NCBI RefSeq assembly: GCF_963678635.1
Contig: NC_087063.1
Span: 80,399,574 to 80,463,573 of the forward strand
Origin: Symsagittifera roscoffensis
Lineage: Eukaryota; Xenacoelomorpha; Acoela; Convolutidae
Direction: 5' to 3'
Length of the DNA stretch: 64,000 bases
Every line of letters starts with the position of its first letter. Position 1 is the stretch's first letter. Positions 1 to 13,860 of the stretch are shown here, in pieces. The position numbers were made by a program, and so were the translations under genes. The notes below the pieces were generated by a model. It saw only the letters and a list, made by a program, of their open reading frames with translations. It was not told the DNA's origin and searched no databases.

Positions 1-2265
1 TAAAATTGAAAAGCAAAACAGCAATTGATTGTATATGTCCGGAGGGAGTGTGCATGCTATATTTCTTTTTCTGCTATGTTTGACTTCGTTTTTTTTGGAA
101 AAATTTTCAGCAGTTTTGAATTTCTTCTGATTCTGATTGGTTGAAACAATTAAATCGTTCGGTCCCTCTATGATGAAAAAAGATCAAAAATTCCTTGGAA
201 AAATTTTTGTGATACAATTTCAAACATTTTCATTGAAAAAAACGCTTATTAAACGAGACAAACGTTTGATATGAAATTCCATGCAGTTTTCAACAACACC
301 ATATGCTGAAAAAAATTGAAAAAAAAATCACACGATGAGCGTTTATCCATTCTCGGGTTTTTAGTAGGCATTTTTCCAAACTATGAAAATTTATGACACG
401 CATTTGTTCGATTAAAAAATTTTGTGTTTCGCTTTACATTTGTGAACAGATGAACCCAAATTTTTGCAAATGAGAAAAGCAATTGGGTAAGCGGCATTTA
501 AACTGCAGATAAGTTATGTATTACTAGAAACCAAGTCAGATAAAATTTATAGTTCATCCAAAAATAACAAAATAATTAATTTTTTTTTGAATTTCGCTAT
601 GAGACCTCTGTTTCAAAAACAGAGGTTGAAAATCAGGGTCTGTTTTTTTAACCTTCTAGATCATACGCTCTTACCGTAATTTAAAAAGTGAGAATTCTGT
701 CTTTACAGAGAACCTTCAAAAGACCCTATAACCGTTTCTGTAAGAGCACAGTGAGTGGACAATGTCTTATGGAAAAAGTAAAACAAAATTGAACGCAGAA
801 GAATAGTTTTGGGAAATGTTTTTCATTCATGAAACATCATTTATGATCAGCTTTTTTTCGATCTTTATTCTTCGATATTGGATGACCATTTTGTTCTCAA
901 TCAATTGAAACCCAATGTAAACTCATTTCAACTTGCCGAAGAACTCTTTTGAAAGGTTTTTCTGAATAGAAAATTTTATAAAAAAAACGTTTCTTGTACA
1001 ATTCTCATATATGTGAACTTGATAACCTAATTGAAAATTGACCACAGAACTCATGCATTGAAAACAATGACGAGCATTTTCTTTTTTTTTTTTGGTTTCG
1101 AATTCAAATATGAATTGCGGACATTTGTTTGATTATAGACACAAAAAAGCTATAAAAACGAAAAGTGGAAGTTAGTACAGCTTTTTTCATGTAGGTTGGA
1201 TGAAGTGTTTGCAAAGAAATTAATTCAGCGCTAACACAAAAAAATCTTGACATCTGACGACGTATCAGCCCGTTATTAGCTGAACTAGATTCCATAATCT
1301 CAGATTAATAAGTGAAAGTCAGAATGCACAATGGACACATGGTGTTTATTATTTTTTGAGATCAATTTTTCTCAAGATTTTCTCAACTAAGCCTGTCAAA
1401 CAAGTGTGGAATTCTTAGAATATAAAAAAATTTTGGAAAATTTTTGAAAGTCAACGATTCCTTGGAAACCAAATTGAGTCAACAGCCTCAAGAACACCAC
1501 GAATTTTTTATATTTTTGTTTTCGTTTCTTTTCTGAAGCAAGCTAAGATGTCAAAAACATTTACATTCAAAATACAGAAAAGCTAGCCCTTGAGAACTCC
1601 GCATTGTTGGGCAAGCTACTTGGAAGAATTGAAAGCTCTGACTCATTTGCTTGATTGAATATATTTAAATTTAATTTTTGTCTAAACGGTTGAAACGGCG
1701 AAACATATTTGAAATGTCTTAAAATTACATGAAAAGTTTTGTTCAACATACTGGTAGTTTGAAACTTAAAGAGAACGTAAGAAACAACCGAAAAAAACAT
1801 GCAGCGTTGAAACTTCACAAGTAAGAAGAGCATAGTTAAATGTGCAGAAATTTATACCAAAACCAAAAGCGGAAACTTCATTGAAACTCTTTTAAAAACT
1901 TTCCAAAACGCACTGCAAAGTTTTAAGCCGAAGGTTGCTTCACAAGCAAGTTATTGTCTGCGTTGAGTTTAATTCCGGGATGGCTCAATTATAGAGTATT
2001 TTGGGATAAGGTACACCGTCTATTCGTCACGCTATCTTATTTTCAAACTTAATCTTAGTCTTAAATCTCCTAGTCTCAATAGATCTAGTGTAGATCTGGT
2101 GTTTGCGAGTTTTGGAATCAAGAACTGTTCTGAGAAAAAGCAACTGTTTGCTTAGTTTCAGCCTTAGAATTTCAACCCTACAAACTATTGTATGTGTTAG
2201 TTATGGATCATGATGGGTTAGCTCTAAGTATTTTACCGAGATAATTTATAAAGATTAAATTATGA
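1..2265. other. AT-rich intergenic DNA, no gene recognised
   Basis: AT-rich sequence with many A and T runs and only short open frames on either strand. The longest, on the minus strand near 1104-1295 and 1567-1833, have no recognisable domain and ordinary noncoding composition. I found no terminal repeat, RNA gene or splice-bounded exon here. The base balance between strands is roughly even, unlike the T/G-rich tract that starts near 2.3-2.9 kb. Confidence 0.6.
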
Positions 2266-2880
2266 TTAAAGAAACACTTGTTTTGAACTGGACCCACCCA
2301 TCCGATTCTTCGAAAGTTTTAAAGTTCTAAGTTGGTTCTTGTGAAAGATGGATAGAGGAACTTCTTGATTCTTTGGAAAAGATTTTTTTGAAGTATTCAA
2401 TGCGTGAAGAGAGAAGAGAATTGAATGTTCTTGTTGTGGAGTATTTGTCTTCATAGAGGGAGAAGGAATATATTTGCTCGTATTCCAGTAGTGAATTTCG
2501 TGTTTCATGATTGAGTTGACCGTTTGGATTTAGGTTGCAGTATTTTACATTGACGTGTCATTTTCGTTAAGTAGAACGAGACTACGTGCATTCTCAACTG
2601 TTCGTCGAATAGAGAGATAGGGTTTGACTTCTCTGTGTAATGCGCCGAGTTACTAGGATATTTTAGTTCCATATCGAGTTGGCCATTGTTCTTGTTCAAT
2701 AGGTGCCTTTGCTGCGATGTTGGCTCTATACTTTAAATCCTCTGAGAGTTTTCCCATTCTAGAGTAGGAATGTCATCTAGTTTCATCTCCCTTTGCTGCT
2801 CATTCCCTTTGCTCTTAAAAGTTCTTTCAAATTATAATAATTTTAGAAAGCTTCTCACACTAGAGCTACACCTAGAAAAA
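2266..2880 (-). pseudogene. minus-strand coding-like remnant, unidentified
   Basis: Two overlapping minus-strand frames (2505-2699 and 2266-2508), plus a further open piece upstream to about 2880, read as Ser-, Lys-, Gln- and Asn-rich protein with few stops. One includes a stretch starting MELKYPSNSAHYTEK. I recognise no domain. The piece lies at the downstream end of the 2.3-13.7 kb tract in which the minus strand is A/C-rich, so it may be the last readable part of the same decayed retroelement. It could equally be chance open frames in skewed DNA. No intact start, acceptor or polyadenylation signal ties it to a working gene. Confidence 0.25.
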
Positions 2881-5800
2881 AATGAGGGTCGGGATCTTTG
2901 CAAACGGTCGTTCTGGTGAGCGACGTCCTTCTGGTGGGTGAAGGCAGAGGAGTGTGTGTTTTTATCGTCTCTTTGAGAAGTCATTTTTTTCGTGTTAATC
3001 CTTTTTTCTTTTTTTCAGGTGTTTTTCTCTTTCGTTTTTTGGTTGTATTCTATTTTTCCAAAACCGGCTGTGTCTTTTTTGTTTTGTTTGGTGTTTTTTT
3101 GGGCATTTTTTTGGTTTTTCAACTGTGTTCAACCCAGATTAGGACTTGATTAGTTTTTCTTTTGAAATTCGGTCTGGTTCAAAAGATTAACTTATCAAAT
3201 CTAAATCTGGGTTCAATCTGGTTCTCATACATGCGGTTGGCTTTGTGGCACTAACAAGCTGCGTTGGTTAGGTTAAACTCATTTATAATTCCTTTCAACG
3301 GGGTTAAAGTAAGTTTTTGACACGCGTGAAAGTAAGTTAAATTTGTTACCAGTTAGTTTGTGAAAACTAGAAAATCATTTCTTAAAAAATTCTACGGTGG
3401 CAAGTTACTAGATTTGGGTGAAAAAGTGCTTGAATTGTGGGCGAGTGAATATAAAAATTCAAATTTCATAAGTGAGAGCGCACATAAAATAGTCAGTTAT
3501 TTTAATTGGTTATTATTTTTCTACTTCGTTTGCTGAATCTACAACATTGTGATCAATTTATTGCAAATTATTAAAATTACTTTATATATAATTTATACTA
3601 AAAAGTAAGAAAAATTTGTAAATTAAGTTAAATTTACGCAAAGTTGGATGGCGAAAAAATCCATGGGGGAAATTAGTTTTGATGGTGTCTGAGTTGATTA
3701 AAATATTAACCAGCGTTTGGGTTACGTTTTTGATGCGTAAGAGTGGTCAAAAAAATTTCAGCGCGCGGATCATTTTAACTTCTTCGGTGACTGTTGAAAA
3801 TTCGTTGTTAAAGTTTTGGATGAAATTATGTAATCTATAATTGAACTTAAAATAAAGAATATTTTCCAAGAGGATTTTTTTCAACTTTTTTATATAAATA
3901 TTCTTTCAGAATAATAATTGGGCGTAGGTCTTCAAGTTGGAAGATGCTGGTGAGAAGGCAAATGATGTACATTTGTCGTACAAGATCATAGTTAATGAGG
4001 GTTCGTTGATTTTAGGCTAAATATAAAATTTAGACCGTAAAGTGGTTTCTATTTAGAGTAAATGAACATGAAAAAGTGGTGAGGGTTGCGGAATAGTGAA
4101 CTGTGAAGAAAATGTTGTTGAATAAGTTTAAATTAAATCTAAGTGTGTACAAGTTTAGTCTCCAACGAGAACAGTTTAATTTCATGTGAACAGTTAATAA
4201 CTCGTTCTTTCGGATTCAAAAACTGACTGTTAGTGCGTGGTGATCAACATTACTAAAAAAGCGTTCGTAAATTTTGTGATCATAGGGCATGGTTCGAACA
4301 CTTTTGTGTTCATAGTTCTCTTAAGTTTTCTGTTAGTGCTATCGAGGTTAAAGATGTATTCAGATTTAACGAAACTTTTTTTTCGATTAGTTGTGCATTC
4401 ACTGCAAGGTCAGTATCATACGGTGAGTCTTCATATATCGGACGACTGTGTGGTCTTAGTGATAAATGAAACATCCGTTAGATTGCGGTGCAATGAATCG
4501 TTTAAGTCCATAATTTAGGCCTATACTCATGAATTAACTGAGGTGAAGTGCGTTAATTAACTGGTTAGTAATTGAAACGCAAAGCGCAGCGCCGTCAGTA
4601 TTCTTTATTAGGATTACTTTTAGTGGGATAGTGAAATTACCATATGATATCCATGAAAGGCTTGGTTGTAGGGAAAAATCATCAACATATTGGGCTTGTT
4701 GGGCTTGATTTTCTCCGTTGTAGTTGGTTTACTGGGGGAAGAAGGAACGTTTTCTAAAAACAAATGAAGATGTAATAGTTTGGCGTGAATGACGGTATAG
4801 GAGTCGAGATGATGATGGGCGGTGAACGCGAAAATTTAATGTTTTGTTTGGATGGTTGCTTTTAATAAAAAAAATTCTTTGCTCGCGTGTTGGGCCAATT
4901 TGGACAGATGGGATGGTTGATGCGGAGTTTGAAGCGGAGTGGGCGAATTGGTGAATAGTTATTGAGTTAATTAAGTTATGTTTTTGTTTTTAGTGCGTAA
5001 TAACTTCGTCTAAATTATACTCAAGCTGGTCATCTGTGATGGGACTAGATACATCGGATGCATTAATGGAAAAAGGAGAAAAGAGAGGAGAACCGTAGGT
5101 GTGTGAGGAGGCGGAGGTAGAGATTTCAACATGGATAGAGGGAGCTATAGGTTGGAAAGGTGGTTGGGAAAATTAGTAAGACTAGGCTCAGAATCTCGGA
5201 ATTCATCGGGGGTGTCATGTGTGGAGTTATTAAAATCAGAGCTAATTTTACATAAAGTTTGGGTTTAGTAGTCAAAGTCCATGCGTGGTGAGTTGAAAAA
5301 AAAACAAGGTAGGGGTGAAGAGATTTGGTCAGGCGGCATTGGAGATTAGATGGGTAGGAAAGCAACTACTGAGGGATCCAACTTGACGGCTCATCGTGGA
5401 CTAAGAAGATGACTGTTCTATAGTTTGTTCGTATGTATCATCGATGGATGGTTGTTGAAGTGCTATATGAGATATAGGGCTACGTTGTAGTTTACTTTTA
5501 TTTAACACTTGTTGGGCTGTAGAAAGTGTATTTCTATAACTTTGTGGGATTTTTAAATAGAGGTCGAAAAAATTCAAAAAAGCAAGCGAATAAAGTTTTT
5601 GCTATGCTGGCTTCTCTATTGATTTTTGTGTGTATTGCGCAAGTGTTATAGATCCCTTTAAAAAGTGAAAAGAGAATTCCTATAGAGTTAAACGTTGCCT
5701 ATATTATAGTCAATCTTTCTAATATGTAGTAGAACCATCCTAGAGAGGTTAGGAGTTTAGTTTTTTCATTTAAAAAATTAAAATTGTTGGTTGGTGAAAT

Positions 5801-8800
5801 ATCTTGGGTCAAAATGTTTCTCCATTTAAATAGATATAATTTTTGATGTTCTTAAAAAATCCGCTGTAGTCTTGTTTTGATCAATTCATTGTCTTTGAAT
5901 TGTATCCAATTTATTGAGGCTTTGTGAAGTTGCAAATGAGTTCAAATGTGATACTGTATGTCTGATTTTGAGTATATGCCTACATATTGTTTGTGTAAAT
6001 TAGGTTTTCGACCGATTGCGCGGATGCTTTTTGATGAAAATTTCTTTAAAGGTAGCATTAAAGTAGGATATGGTGTAAGACGACTATTTTAATCTTCAAT
6101 TGGGTTAAACTGTACTGTTTTCAGATCGACAAGGGACAGATGTATCCCCAAAAAGTGTTTGTCGTAATAATTTGTCTACAAAATGTTCTTTATTTTTTAA
6201 AAAAATATATAGCTATCCGTTGGCAGCATCTCTTGTCTTCAAATACCTTAAGTGGTGAGATTTTTTAAGTGCAAATATAATACCAGAGAGAGTTTCCTCC
6301 ATAGTCAATGAAGTTAGAGCGGTTGAATGATATAATGTGTCCTACATAAATTATTTTGAGTGCAGCTAAAGCGAGTGTTTGTAATAATTGTGTTCACTCT
6401 AATTCACGTGAGTGACCAGTGTTTCAAGTTCTGAAAGTGAAATACCTTGAAAAATTCTGCTAATTGTGTAGCTAATTTTCATACCGAGATGAATGTCATA
6501 AATAATTGCAACAAAGTATGCGTTGTTCATTAGTGATAGTTCTTGCAGTCGAGTACAATCACGGTTTTCTGGGAGAACTTTTCCTCCAATGTTTCCCTTG
6601 CTTTTATAAAATGTTTCCGAAAAGTAAGATTTTTCGTAGTCTTTGTTTTGTTCGTGTCGGCTATGTCAAAGATTAACTTTCGTATTTTTTTTATTATTTT
6701 TTTTTCGTTTTCAACAAGTATTTCAGAAAATTGGGTTTTAACATTGGTTTTGTACTTGGCATGTTGATTCGGTTTAATTTGAACTTGTCCAAATTTTTTT
6801 CTATTGCGTGTGCGTATAATCGTATATTGATTTGGATTTCATCTTTTTCGATCAGGATGTAACTAAACAGAGGGTATCGATTCAATTATAAACTTAAAAA
6901 CTGTTTTTTATCATTCTTGCTAGAAGTTTAGCGACTTGAAATACAGTACATGCGTCTTCAGGGAATCAAACTATGGTTGCCTGCGTTCGTGTAGTGGGAT
7001 CGCAATATCGTTGATCGTTTTTACAATATGTGCCAATTGGTCGATGTAATATAGTGTCATCTTTTAAATCTCGTGTTAGTTGTGGTTTTTTTAGCTGGAT
7101 TTTTTAAAAAAAAAGACATTATTAATTGTTATCCTGGTCTGCTTTATAGTTTGATGGGTTATTTATTCGAATATGAGGTGACCAGTTTTTGTCAAGTATG
7201 TCATAAGTTGAACCTTCATGCGCACCATGATAAGGAAAAATATCGTCTAGTTGGATAGGGCCTTGGTCTTGTTCAAGTTGCGCTTGGTGTGGTGATTCTG
7301 GAAAAATTTTGAAAATTTACTAATTTTCAATTTTTGTCTTTATTAGTGATCATTTTAAACGTTGAAAATCATTTTCACAATTTTTTGGGCTTAGATGTAT
7401 TAATCGTTCTTTGTTACTCTGATGAAAAGATTCTTGATTGAGTCTTTTTTCGTTTCTTTTGAAACTTGTGAAAAAGGTACTTTCTCTCCAGATAATTTTG
7501 CTGTGGTTTTTTAACCTGTTAAAGATGTAGCTTTGGAGTAAAATGTTGCGATTACAGTTGTTGATTCAATGTCTTGTGGTTCAGGTTCACCTTATGTGAC
7601 CTGGTTAGTTGCATATTTGTGTAATATTTTTTGTTAGTGATCTTCTCAATCATAATGTGTAACAAGGAGATCTTGTTGGTTAAAAATTCTCATGATTTAC
7701 TGGTTCAAGTTGTACCAAAAGAAAACGGAAATTGATTGATAAAAAACAAAACATACATGTGTACGAGAGTCTTGAAAAAGAATAGTCAAAAATGATATAG
7801 CCTTAAGTCTTTTTGTGTATCTATCGTATTTATATAATAGTTTTCGTTGTTCATAAATCGAGGGGATAAGGATTGAGCGGTGATGTCTGTTGGTGACAGT
7901 GGTAGTGTGTGTTTTACTAAGTGGTTAATTTTACTGTTATTTCAAATTTAAGATTTAAATTCTGTCGTGAAAAGGTTTGAGTTTTATGTTCATGAATGTC
8001 TTTGTGAATATCGTCTCTATGTAGTCTAATGCAGTCTATTCAAAGCCAAATTTGAAGTCCAAAAAGTGTAGGAGGCTACCAATGAATTCCCATCTAAGCA
8101 TAAACTAGTGCTTTGTAGTTCGCGTTATCTGTCAGTTAAGGACTTGAAAAGTTGTGGGGAAGGTAGTTGATGCTGTGAGACCTGGGAGGGAAGGTGTAGA
8201 TGTAAGGGATAGTGTTTCTGTTAATAACAAGTTTGTATCTGGAGAAATTGTTATCTGTTCATTTGGAAGGTTGGGTTCGCCTTGAGAAAATGTTTAGTTA
8301 AGCCAATGTGGGAGTCTTTGTGATGAATTGTGGGGTTGGAAGGGGTTTCCACGAATTTGTTCGAAAGTAGGTGCTGTATCTAAATATTCTGATGAAAAAT
8401 TCGGTGTGTTTTGCTGAGAAGTGAAGCTGAGTGGTGGGGGGGGGGGGGGGTACTTTATATCTACTACGAAAAGGTCTAGGGGTCTGATGTTGGAGATGAG
8501 AGTATATTAAATTGAACTCTTGATATCTTTAGGGTTCTATGGCGCCGGGGTTCTCTTAGCGTTGCGTACCGATGTTCGGTTGTTACTGGTTCTGATAATG
8601 ATGCCTGTCTTTCTGCAAATGTGTAGGGGTTTTCTACATAAGATATACGTTTAGATGACGGAGTTGATTTATTTTACTAGAAGTAGGTGTTGATTGAGAC
8701 TCTTGGGGTGTGTTGGTAGGTTGGTAGGTTGAATTAGCTGTTTTGATATTTACTTCTTATATTTTTATGTATAATTCAATTTATGTTCCTAGTAAAAATA

Positions 8801-9831
8801 TATGTATCAGCAAAAAGGTTGATGAAAACAATTGGTAGTACAAAGGCAGTTTTTTGCTTTCTTTATAAAAGTTTAAAGTGTCAGTATTAGGGAAGCTATA
8901 AAAAATAGAAAAAAAGTGAAGAGAAAGAAAATGTTTCTGTTAGATAGTAAGTTTCTTAACAATTGAATATTTGTTCAGTATCTTACCTGATTAGGTGCTC
9001 GATAGTTTTGAAGAGGAAAGGGTAGTTTGAATGAGGGATTAGAAAAATAAAAACTGTACACCGACAAAAAGGAATATGATGATTTTTAATTCTGAAGAAT
9101 CAGTTATGAAAAACACACAAATTGTAAAAAATGTAGATTGAAATATGTGAATAATTGTTTTAGGATTCTGCATAACTAAGTTAGGAGTAAGCATTTGAAA
9201 GCTGATTTGCTTTAACGAATTCTTGTTTCATTTTTTTGGATCTATATCAAGACGGTTTGAATTGTTTTCGATTTTTGACAAGTAGAATGGTTATAAAGCG
9301 TTTTTGGTGAAGGAAAGTTTGGGATTTTAGGTTTTAAATTTCGAATTCTTGCTTTAATATGAACACGATTGCATTAGGCTAAGCGATCAGGTTGAGTTTG
9401 ATCTTCAAGCTAATTTAGAATTTTTCTTTTGATGGTATTCTCGGTACCAATTGAGACAATTTTGTTAAAACTTTTGTATTGGTTGGTAGAAGGGGGTTGT
9501 AACTTTTATATGATATTTGTTTAGGTTGTCAGTTATCGGAATACTGCTCATTTTTGACCTGGAGGTCTTGAACTTGGAGTTATAGATCTATATCAAACTG
9601 GATTTATATCGGCTAATAACAGCGGTGGTTTTTGATTTAAGAGTGAGATGATATCAAGTGATTTGATTAGTGATTTTGAACTAATTATTTCTGAGAAAAA
9701 CAAAATTGAATATAGGTCTTGAGAAAATATAAAGCTTTTCTAATTGTATTTAATGGAAGTTTTTATTGATAATGTTATTGATAGTAGTAAATTATTCAGA
9801 GGATTGCTGAAAAGTTACTTTGTTCAATAAT
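2881..9831 (-). other. decayed retroelement-like tract downstream of gypsy pol
   Basis: Over about 7 kb the plus strand is strongly enriched in T and G, so the minus strand is A/C-rich, as retroelement coding strands often are. No long ORF survives, but several minus-strand pieces read as low-complexity protein across frameshifts and stops. These are a Ser/Thr/Pro-rich block at about 8120-8760, an acidic block with LDDIFPYHGAHEG near 7150-7310, helical-looking blocks at 6540-7060, and a Ser/Pro-rich acidic block near 4980-5330. They lie downstream of the pol C-terminus, where an envelope-like or other third ORF would sit. I found no diagnostic motif, so that identity is only a guess. A poly-G run lies at about 8436-8450. 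I could not find a convincing LTR. Confidence 0.35.
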
Positions 9832-12800
9832 TTAGATTGGGGGATGAAAACTTTGTAATTTTTTATTGGTTGCTTTCTGAGACGAGATGGTTGACGTTGT
9901 TTTGATTTTATTTTGTTTCGGGTAATACAGTTTGATTTTGCAATTTCCAATTAGTTCTTTCTTTTTGAATCGTTTGTTTAGGAGGCTTTTGTTAATTTTT
10001 TTGTGGAACATTCTGGTTTGTGTGTGGTAAAGGATTGGAAATTTCAGGTAGTCTAGGATTTTTTTTGTCTTCTGTTTCGTCAACAAAGTGTAGTCCTATA
10101 AAGGAATATCATTTTGTTAGCTCACGAAGAGTGTACTGTCTCGGATAATTTAGTAAAAGGTTGTTTCTATGTTCTACTGATTATTTAACCAATACTTAAG
10201 GTGATAGTCCAAATGATGTTTTGGTATAAATGCTAATGAGAACCGTTTTACATCTGATGGACATTCGGTCTTTTTTTGATCGTTACCTTTTTTTATACAG
10301 CAACGGTGGTTGTCTTGTAGTGATCGGTTCATACCTTCAACTGGTCTCTTGATTCATGGGGCATGAGTTGTTCTATGTTTTTGTTTGATGTTATAGAGGT
10401 GATATTGGGTAATTATTTCATTCTATTATCTGTAACAAGGCTTTCGGATAGTCAAAACATTGCTATCCAGTGTTCATAGAGTGTTGTATATGCATAATAA
10501 GCGTTACAATGGGGTACAGGGCTGAGTGCTACATATTGTGTGAATGCGTCTACAAATACAGTTATATATGAATTTCCTTCTGAGGAGGGGGATACAGGGC
10601 CTGTTGTATCAAATGAGATTCTATGGTTAAAATACAATCTTTTTTCTGCAATTTGTTTTTGTTGTGAGAAGGTTTTCTTTAATTGACATGTGATATAGTC
10701 CTTACAAAGTACTTTATTCCAAATTGGTGCATTTAAAGGTTTGGGTGATTTTAGACTTTCTTTTTTATTCCTGATCCTGTATGTTCTTTTTTATTCAACG
10801 AATGTGTCTATAAAGTGCCTTTAGTTTTAAATTTAATTGAAGACAGGGGACTTTCAAATCTGGATAATGATATTCTAAGACATCTGTATTTACTTTATTG
10901 TGGTAATACTAAATTTTCGGTACGGAGTAAAAATTTATTTCCTAAAAATGTAATATCGGCTTTTGCGTGTTTTGTTTTGTAATTGTGGCAGGATTTCATT
11001 TGTCTGAAGACAGGTTCAAGATTTTGATATTTTAAAGTAATTGAATTAATGATTTTACCATCCATTGTAACAAGGTGTTTTGAATTCCGTTATCTGATAG
11101 AGATATATTGTCTAAGGGGTCCTGTAAATCAAATATTCTATTGAGAGTTTAATTTTGATTTATTTTGAGAGGGCCGGCCAAGTTTATTTTATCAAAAATT
11201 ATCTTCTTTTTCTATACTTGGGAATAAATTCATGCAGTGTGGTTTTTAGTGATATGTCTATAATAGTGTATTTTTTTATCCATGAGGAGTGTGGTATAGT
11301 TTTGAATGTATCTTAACTGAGTAAATCGACTTCATAATGATTGCCTTTGCAAACAAGATAAAGTGAAAAATGCTCTATGGTTGGGGTTAGATTTTTGTGT
11401 AAAGAGATAAATTATTAGTTTATAGTCTGTTAAAAAACTGTTGGATGTTTTGACCCAAGAAATAGAATTTTTTATTCTGTTAATGTAATGATGGCTGTAC
11501 ACTCTCATCTGAGCGCCGAGAGTATTAAGTCTTGAGTTTGCTGTTATTAAATTCAAATTATTGAGGCCTTGATGTGATCGTAACAGAGCTGCGCCAATTT
11601 CATTGTTGGAGGCGTCGCACATATCCTAGAATGGTTGGTTCAGATCAGGAAAGGAATGGTCTTTGAGATTTGTTCAGTTAGATAAATTTCTTGTCGTCAA
11701 AACGTTTACGTTGTACTAGAGTCCATTCAAAATTGTTTTGTTGTGTAAGAATGTTATAAAATGGTCAAAGATATATTTGTAGACACATTTGCTTTAGAAC
11801 TTAACATTCCAAAAAATACTTGGATTTTTTTGGATGGTGCTTGACATTTTGAAATTGCATCTTTTTGGACTTTCAAATTTCTTCAAAAAAATTCAATAAA
11901 AGTTTGGAGTGCGGAAAAAAAAGTGATATATCTGTGTCTGCTTTCATGTTTTCTCTTAAAAAAACTTGGTAGTTTCTATCAATATTTTTGAGTTTCTGTT
12001 GCATTGTTTATGATTGCATCAAAATATCGTCTAAGCAGCGTGATTGTTCATCTAGTGGCTTTTGAAATCTTGCACTATTCATGCCTGGTGTAGTTTAGAA
12101 ATGTCCGTTTGTTTCAAGGTTTTTTAATTGTATTAGTCATATGAGCCAATTGTGATTTGATTCATCACTTAATGAATTTAGATATCGTGTGTCTAAAACT
12201 AGTTTAAGTGGTTCTCCTTTCGCGAGAACAATTATTATGTTGATAATTGTAACTCTTTTGGGTTGCTGTTCTTTATTGACTGGATAAGTTCAAGGATGTT
12301 TTAAAGTCTGTTTTACTTCATCTTGTAAATGAATTGGAACTTTGTTTGCGCGTTAATTTTTGAAGTCTCTGTCGTTTTCAAATGGAATGTGCAGCGGTGA
12401 ATGTGATTGTCCACCAACATATTCCGATGTAGCGTAAACCATGTGGTATTTTAAATGTAAATCTACTAATCGCGTTCAAATTCCTGTTGATTGATTTGAG
12501 AAAGTTGAAAATTAAACATTTTTAGAAGTTTGGGCACTAGGGTTTCTTAAAATTTGAAAGGAGGGTTTAAAATAAATGATTTTTGTAAAATAATCCGTGT
12601 TTTTTTTTTCAAATCATTGGTGAAACTATTAATAGATAACTCTTCATTACGAAATGTTGCTTGGTAAATGTCGAGCCAATTTACGATAATATTTCAGTCT
12701 GTATGCTTTTTTTTGTATAGAATGCATTTGTTTTGCAATATTCTAATATTCCTAAGGAAATTTTAAAATTTTTTTATGGCAAATTGTTACATACATGTAC

Positions 12801-13690
12801 TGCTTAAGCATCTGCATTTGATTTTTTAGCGTATTTTCTAGATGAGGTTGCTACTTTAAACATTTTGTGAATTGGTCTGATTTCAAGGTCAGACATTTAT
12901 AGTTTTTGCGTATTGTGATCATTTTTATATTGATGAACTTGATCGATGGAAAAATTCTATGAGTGTCATGTTAGTGATTTTAAGTGTTTCCTGTGTTGAT
13001 AATAAATAGGCTTAAGAAAAAATGGGATTAATTTTTTACTGGTTGAAAAACGTTCGAGATGTATTATTTGGTCTTGTATATTTATTTATCTTCAAACTGT
13101 AATTTGCTATTTAGAAAACTGAATAATGGAATAGTTTTCGTAAGGAATGGTTTTCTGACTGTATGGTGTTTATTATCTGTTATATAGAATTATTGTTTAA
13201 AAGGTTTGTTCAGAAATTTGAATTATTGTTTAAAAAAACTGGTTTGTTCCATTGTTCAAGTTGGTAGTAGTGATGTTTGAATCTTTCTATAGTTTGTGCT
13301 TTGTGCTATGGCTTATTTACTGGAGGTTTTAGAAGATTAAAGATTTCGGTGTTTATAACGGATCTCATTCCATGTGGAAATAACAATGATGAATGATTCC
13401 GCTCCGGAATTGATTACAATTTTTTTTCAAGATCTGGTGGTTTAAAATTTTTGTTTTTTGGGCTTTCTGAAAGAAATGGGATTGTCCCTTTTTTTAAGGT
13501 TGAAATACCTTATTTGTTGTATGTTGATACTTGTTGTTCATATTTGAGTGAGTTTCGATTATGTGAGGGATGTAATTTATATTGATTTCTTGATCGTTTT
13601 TTTTTCATTCTTGACGGTTTGATATAGGGTTTTCATTCTGATAAAAAATTGAATCTATCGGGTTTTTGTTCTCATATTCTATTCAAAGCA
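9832..13690 (-). pseudogene. pol: Ty3/gypsy retrotransposon pol, decayed (copy 1)
   Basis: Minus-strand remnant of a Ty3/gypsy polyprotein, read 5' to 3' from about 13690 down to 9832 and broken by many frameshifts and stops. Near 12150-12240 the RT motif region reads KGEPLKLVLDTRYLN. Near 11332-11640 lies the RNase H start CDASNNEIGAALLRSHQG and, further on, a frame with LFTQKSNPNHR, typical of the family. At 10452-10637 the integrase core reads ISFDTTGPVSPSSEGNSYI followed by VDAFTQY. The last block, near 9832-9920, is a basic tail with RKQPIKNYKVFIPQSK. The order RT, RNase H, integrase defines Ty3/gypsy rather than copia. A second diverged copy of the 11106-13690 part lies at 50231-52690. 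The upstream end (about 12900-13690) probably covers the protease or gag/pol junction, but no catalytic Asp triad was identified. Confidence 0.85.
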
Positions 13691-13691
13691 T

Positions 13692-13860
13692 AGTTATTAA
13701 CATGCTTAAATGCTTAAAGCAGAACATGAATCTAAAACTTCAAAGGATTCAATTTGTTGTCAGATTGACACTCCTAACCCAAACCTTCAAGAATCAAAAA
13801 ATGGTCAAGAAAACAACTTAAGTTTTATCTTTCATACACAATGCTGTAGAAAGTGAAAAG
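13692..13860 (+). repeat. plus-strand gypsy fragment, head to head with copy 1
   Basis: This short stretch on the plus strand is homologous to the minus-strand sequence just before it (about 13540-13690). Both read a peptide with an SI-Q core, NLQE, then K(N)DQE and HI or HT. The copies meet near 13692 at an AAGCAT/ATGCTT-like junction. It is therefore an inverted, truncated second piece of the same gypsy family, cut off near 13860 before the BEL-related DNA. The same arrangement occurs at 52692-52860. Confidence 0.6.

Noticed and set aside
2898-3149. 83-aa Phe/Val-rich plus-strand frame
   Set aside because: The sequence is T-rich and low-complexity, and it is antisense to a tract with better minus-strand readings.
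6690-7060. Envelope fusion-protein region downstream of gypsy pol
   Set aside because: Position and helical character would suit an envelope-like ORF, but I saw no reliable cleavage site, fusion peptide or cysteine pattern, so it is not annotated as such.
8430-8452. Poly-G run as a polypurine tract
   Set aside because: No adjacent LTR start or pol C-terminus on the plus strand. Similar G/C runs occur in many unrelated places in this window.
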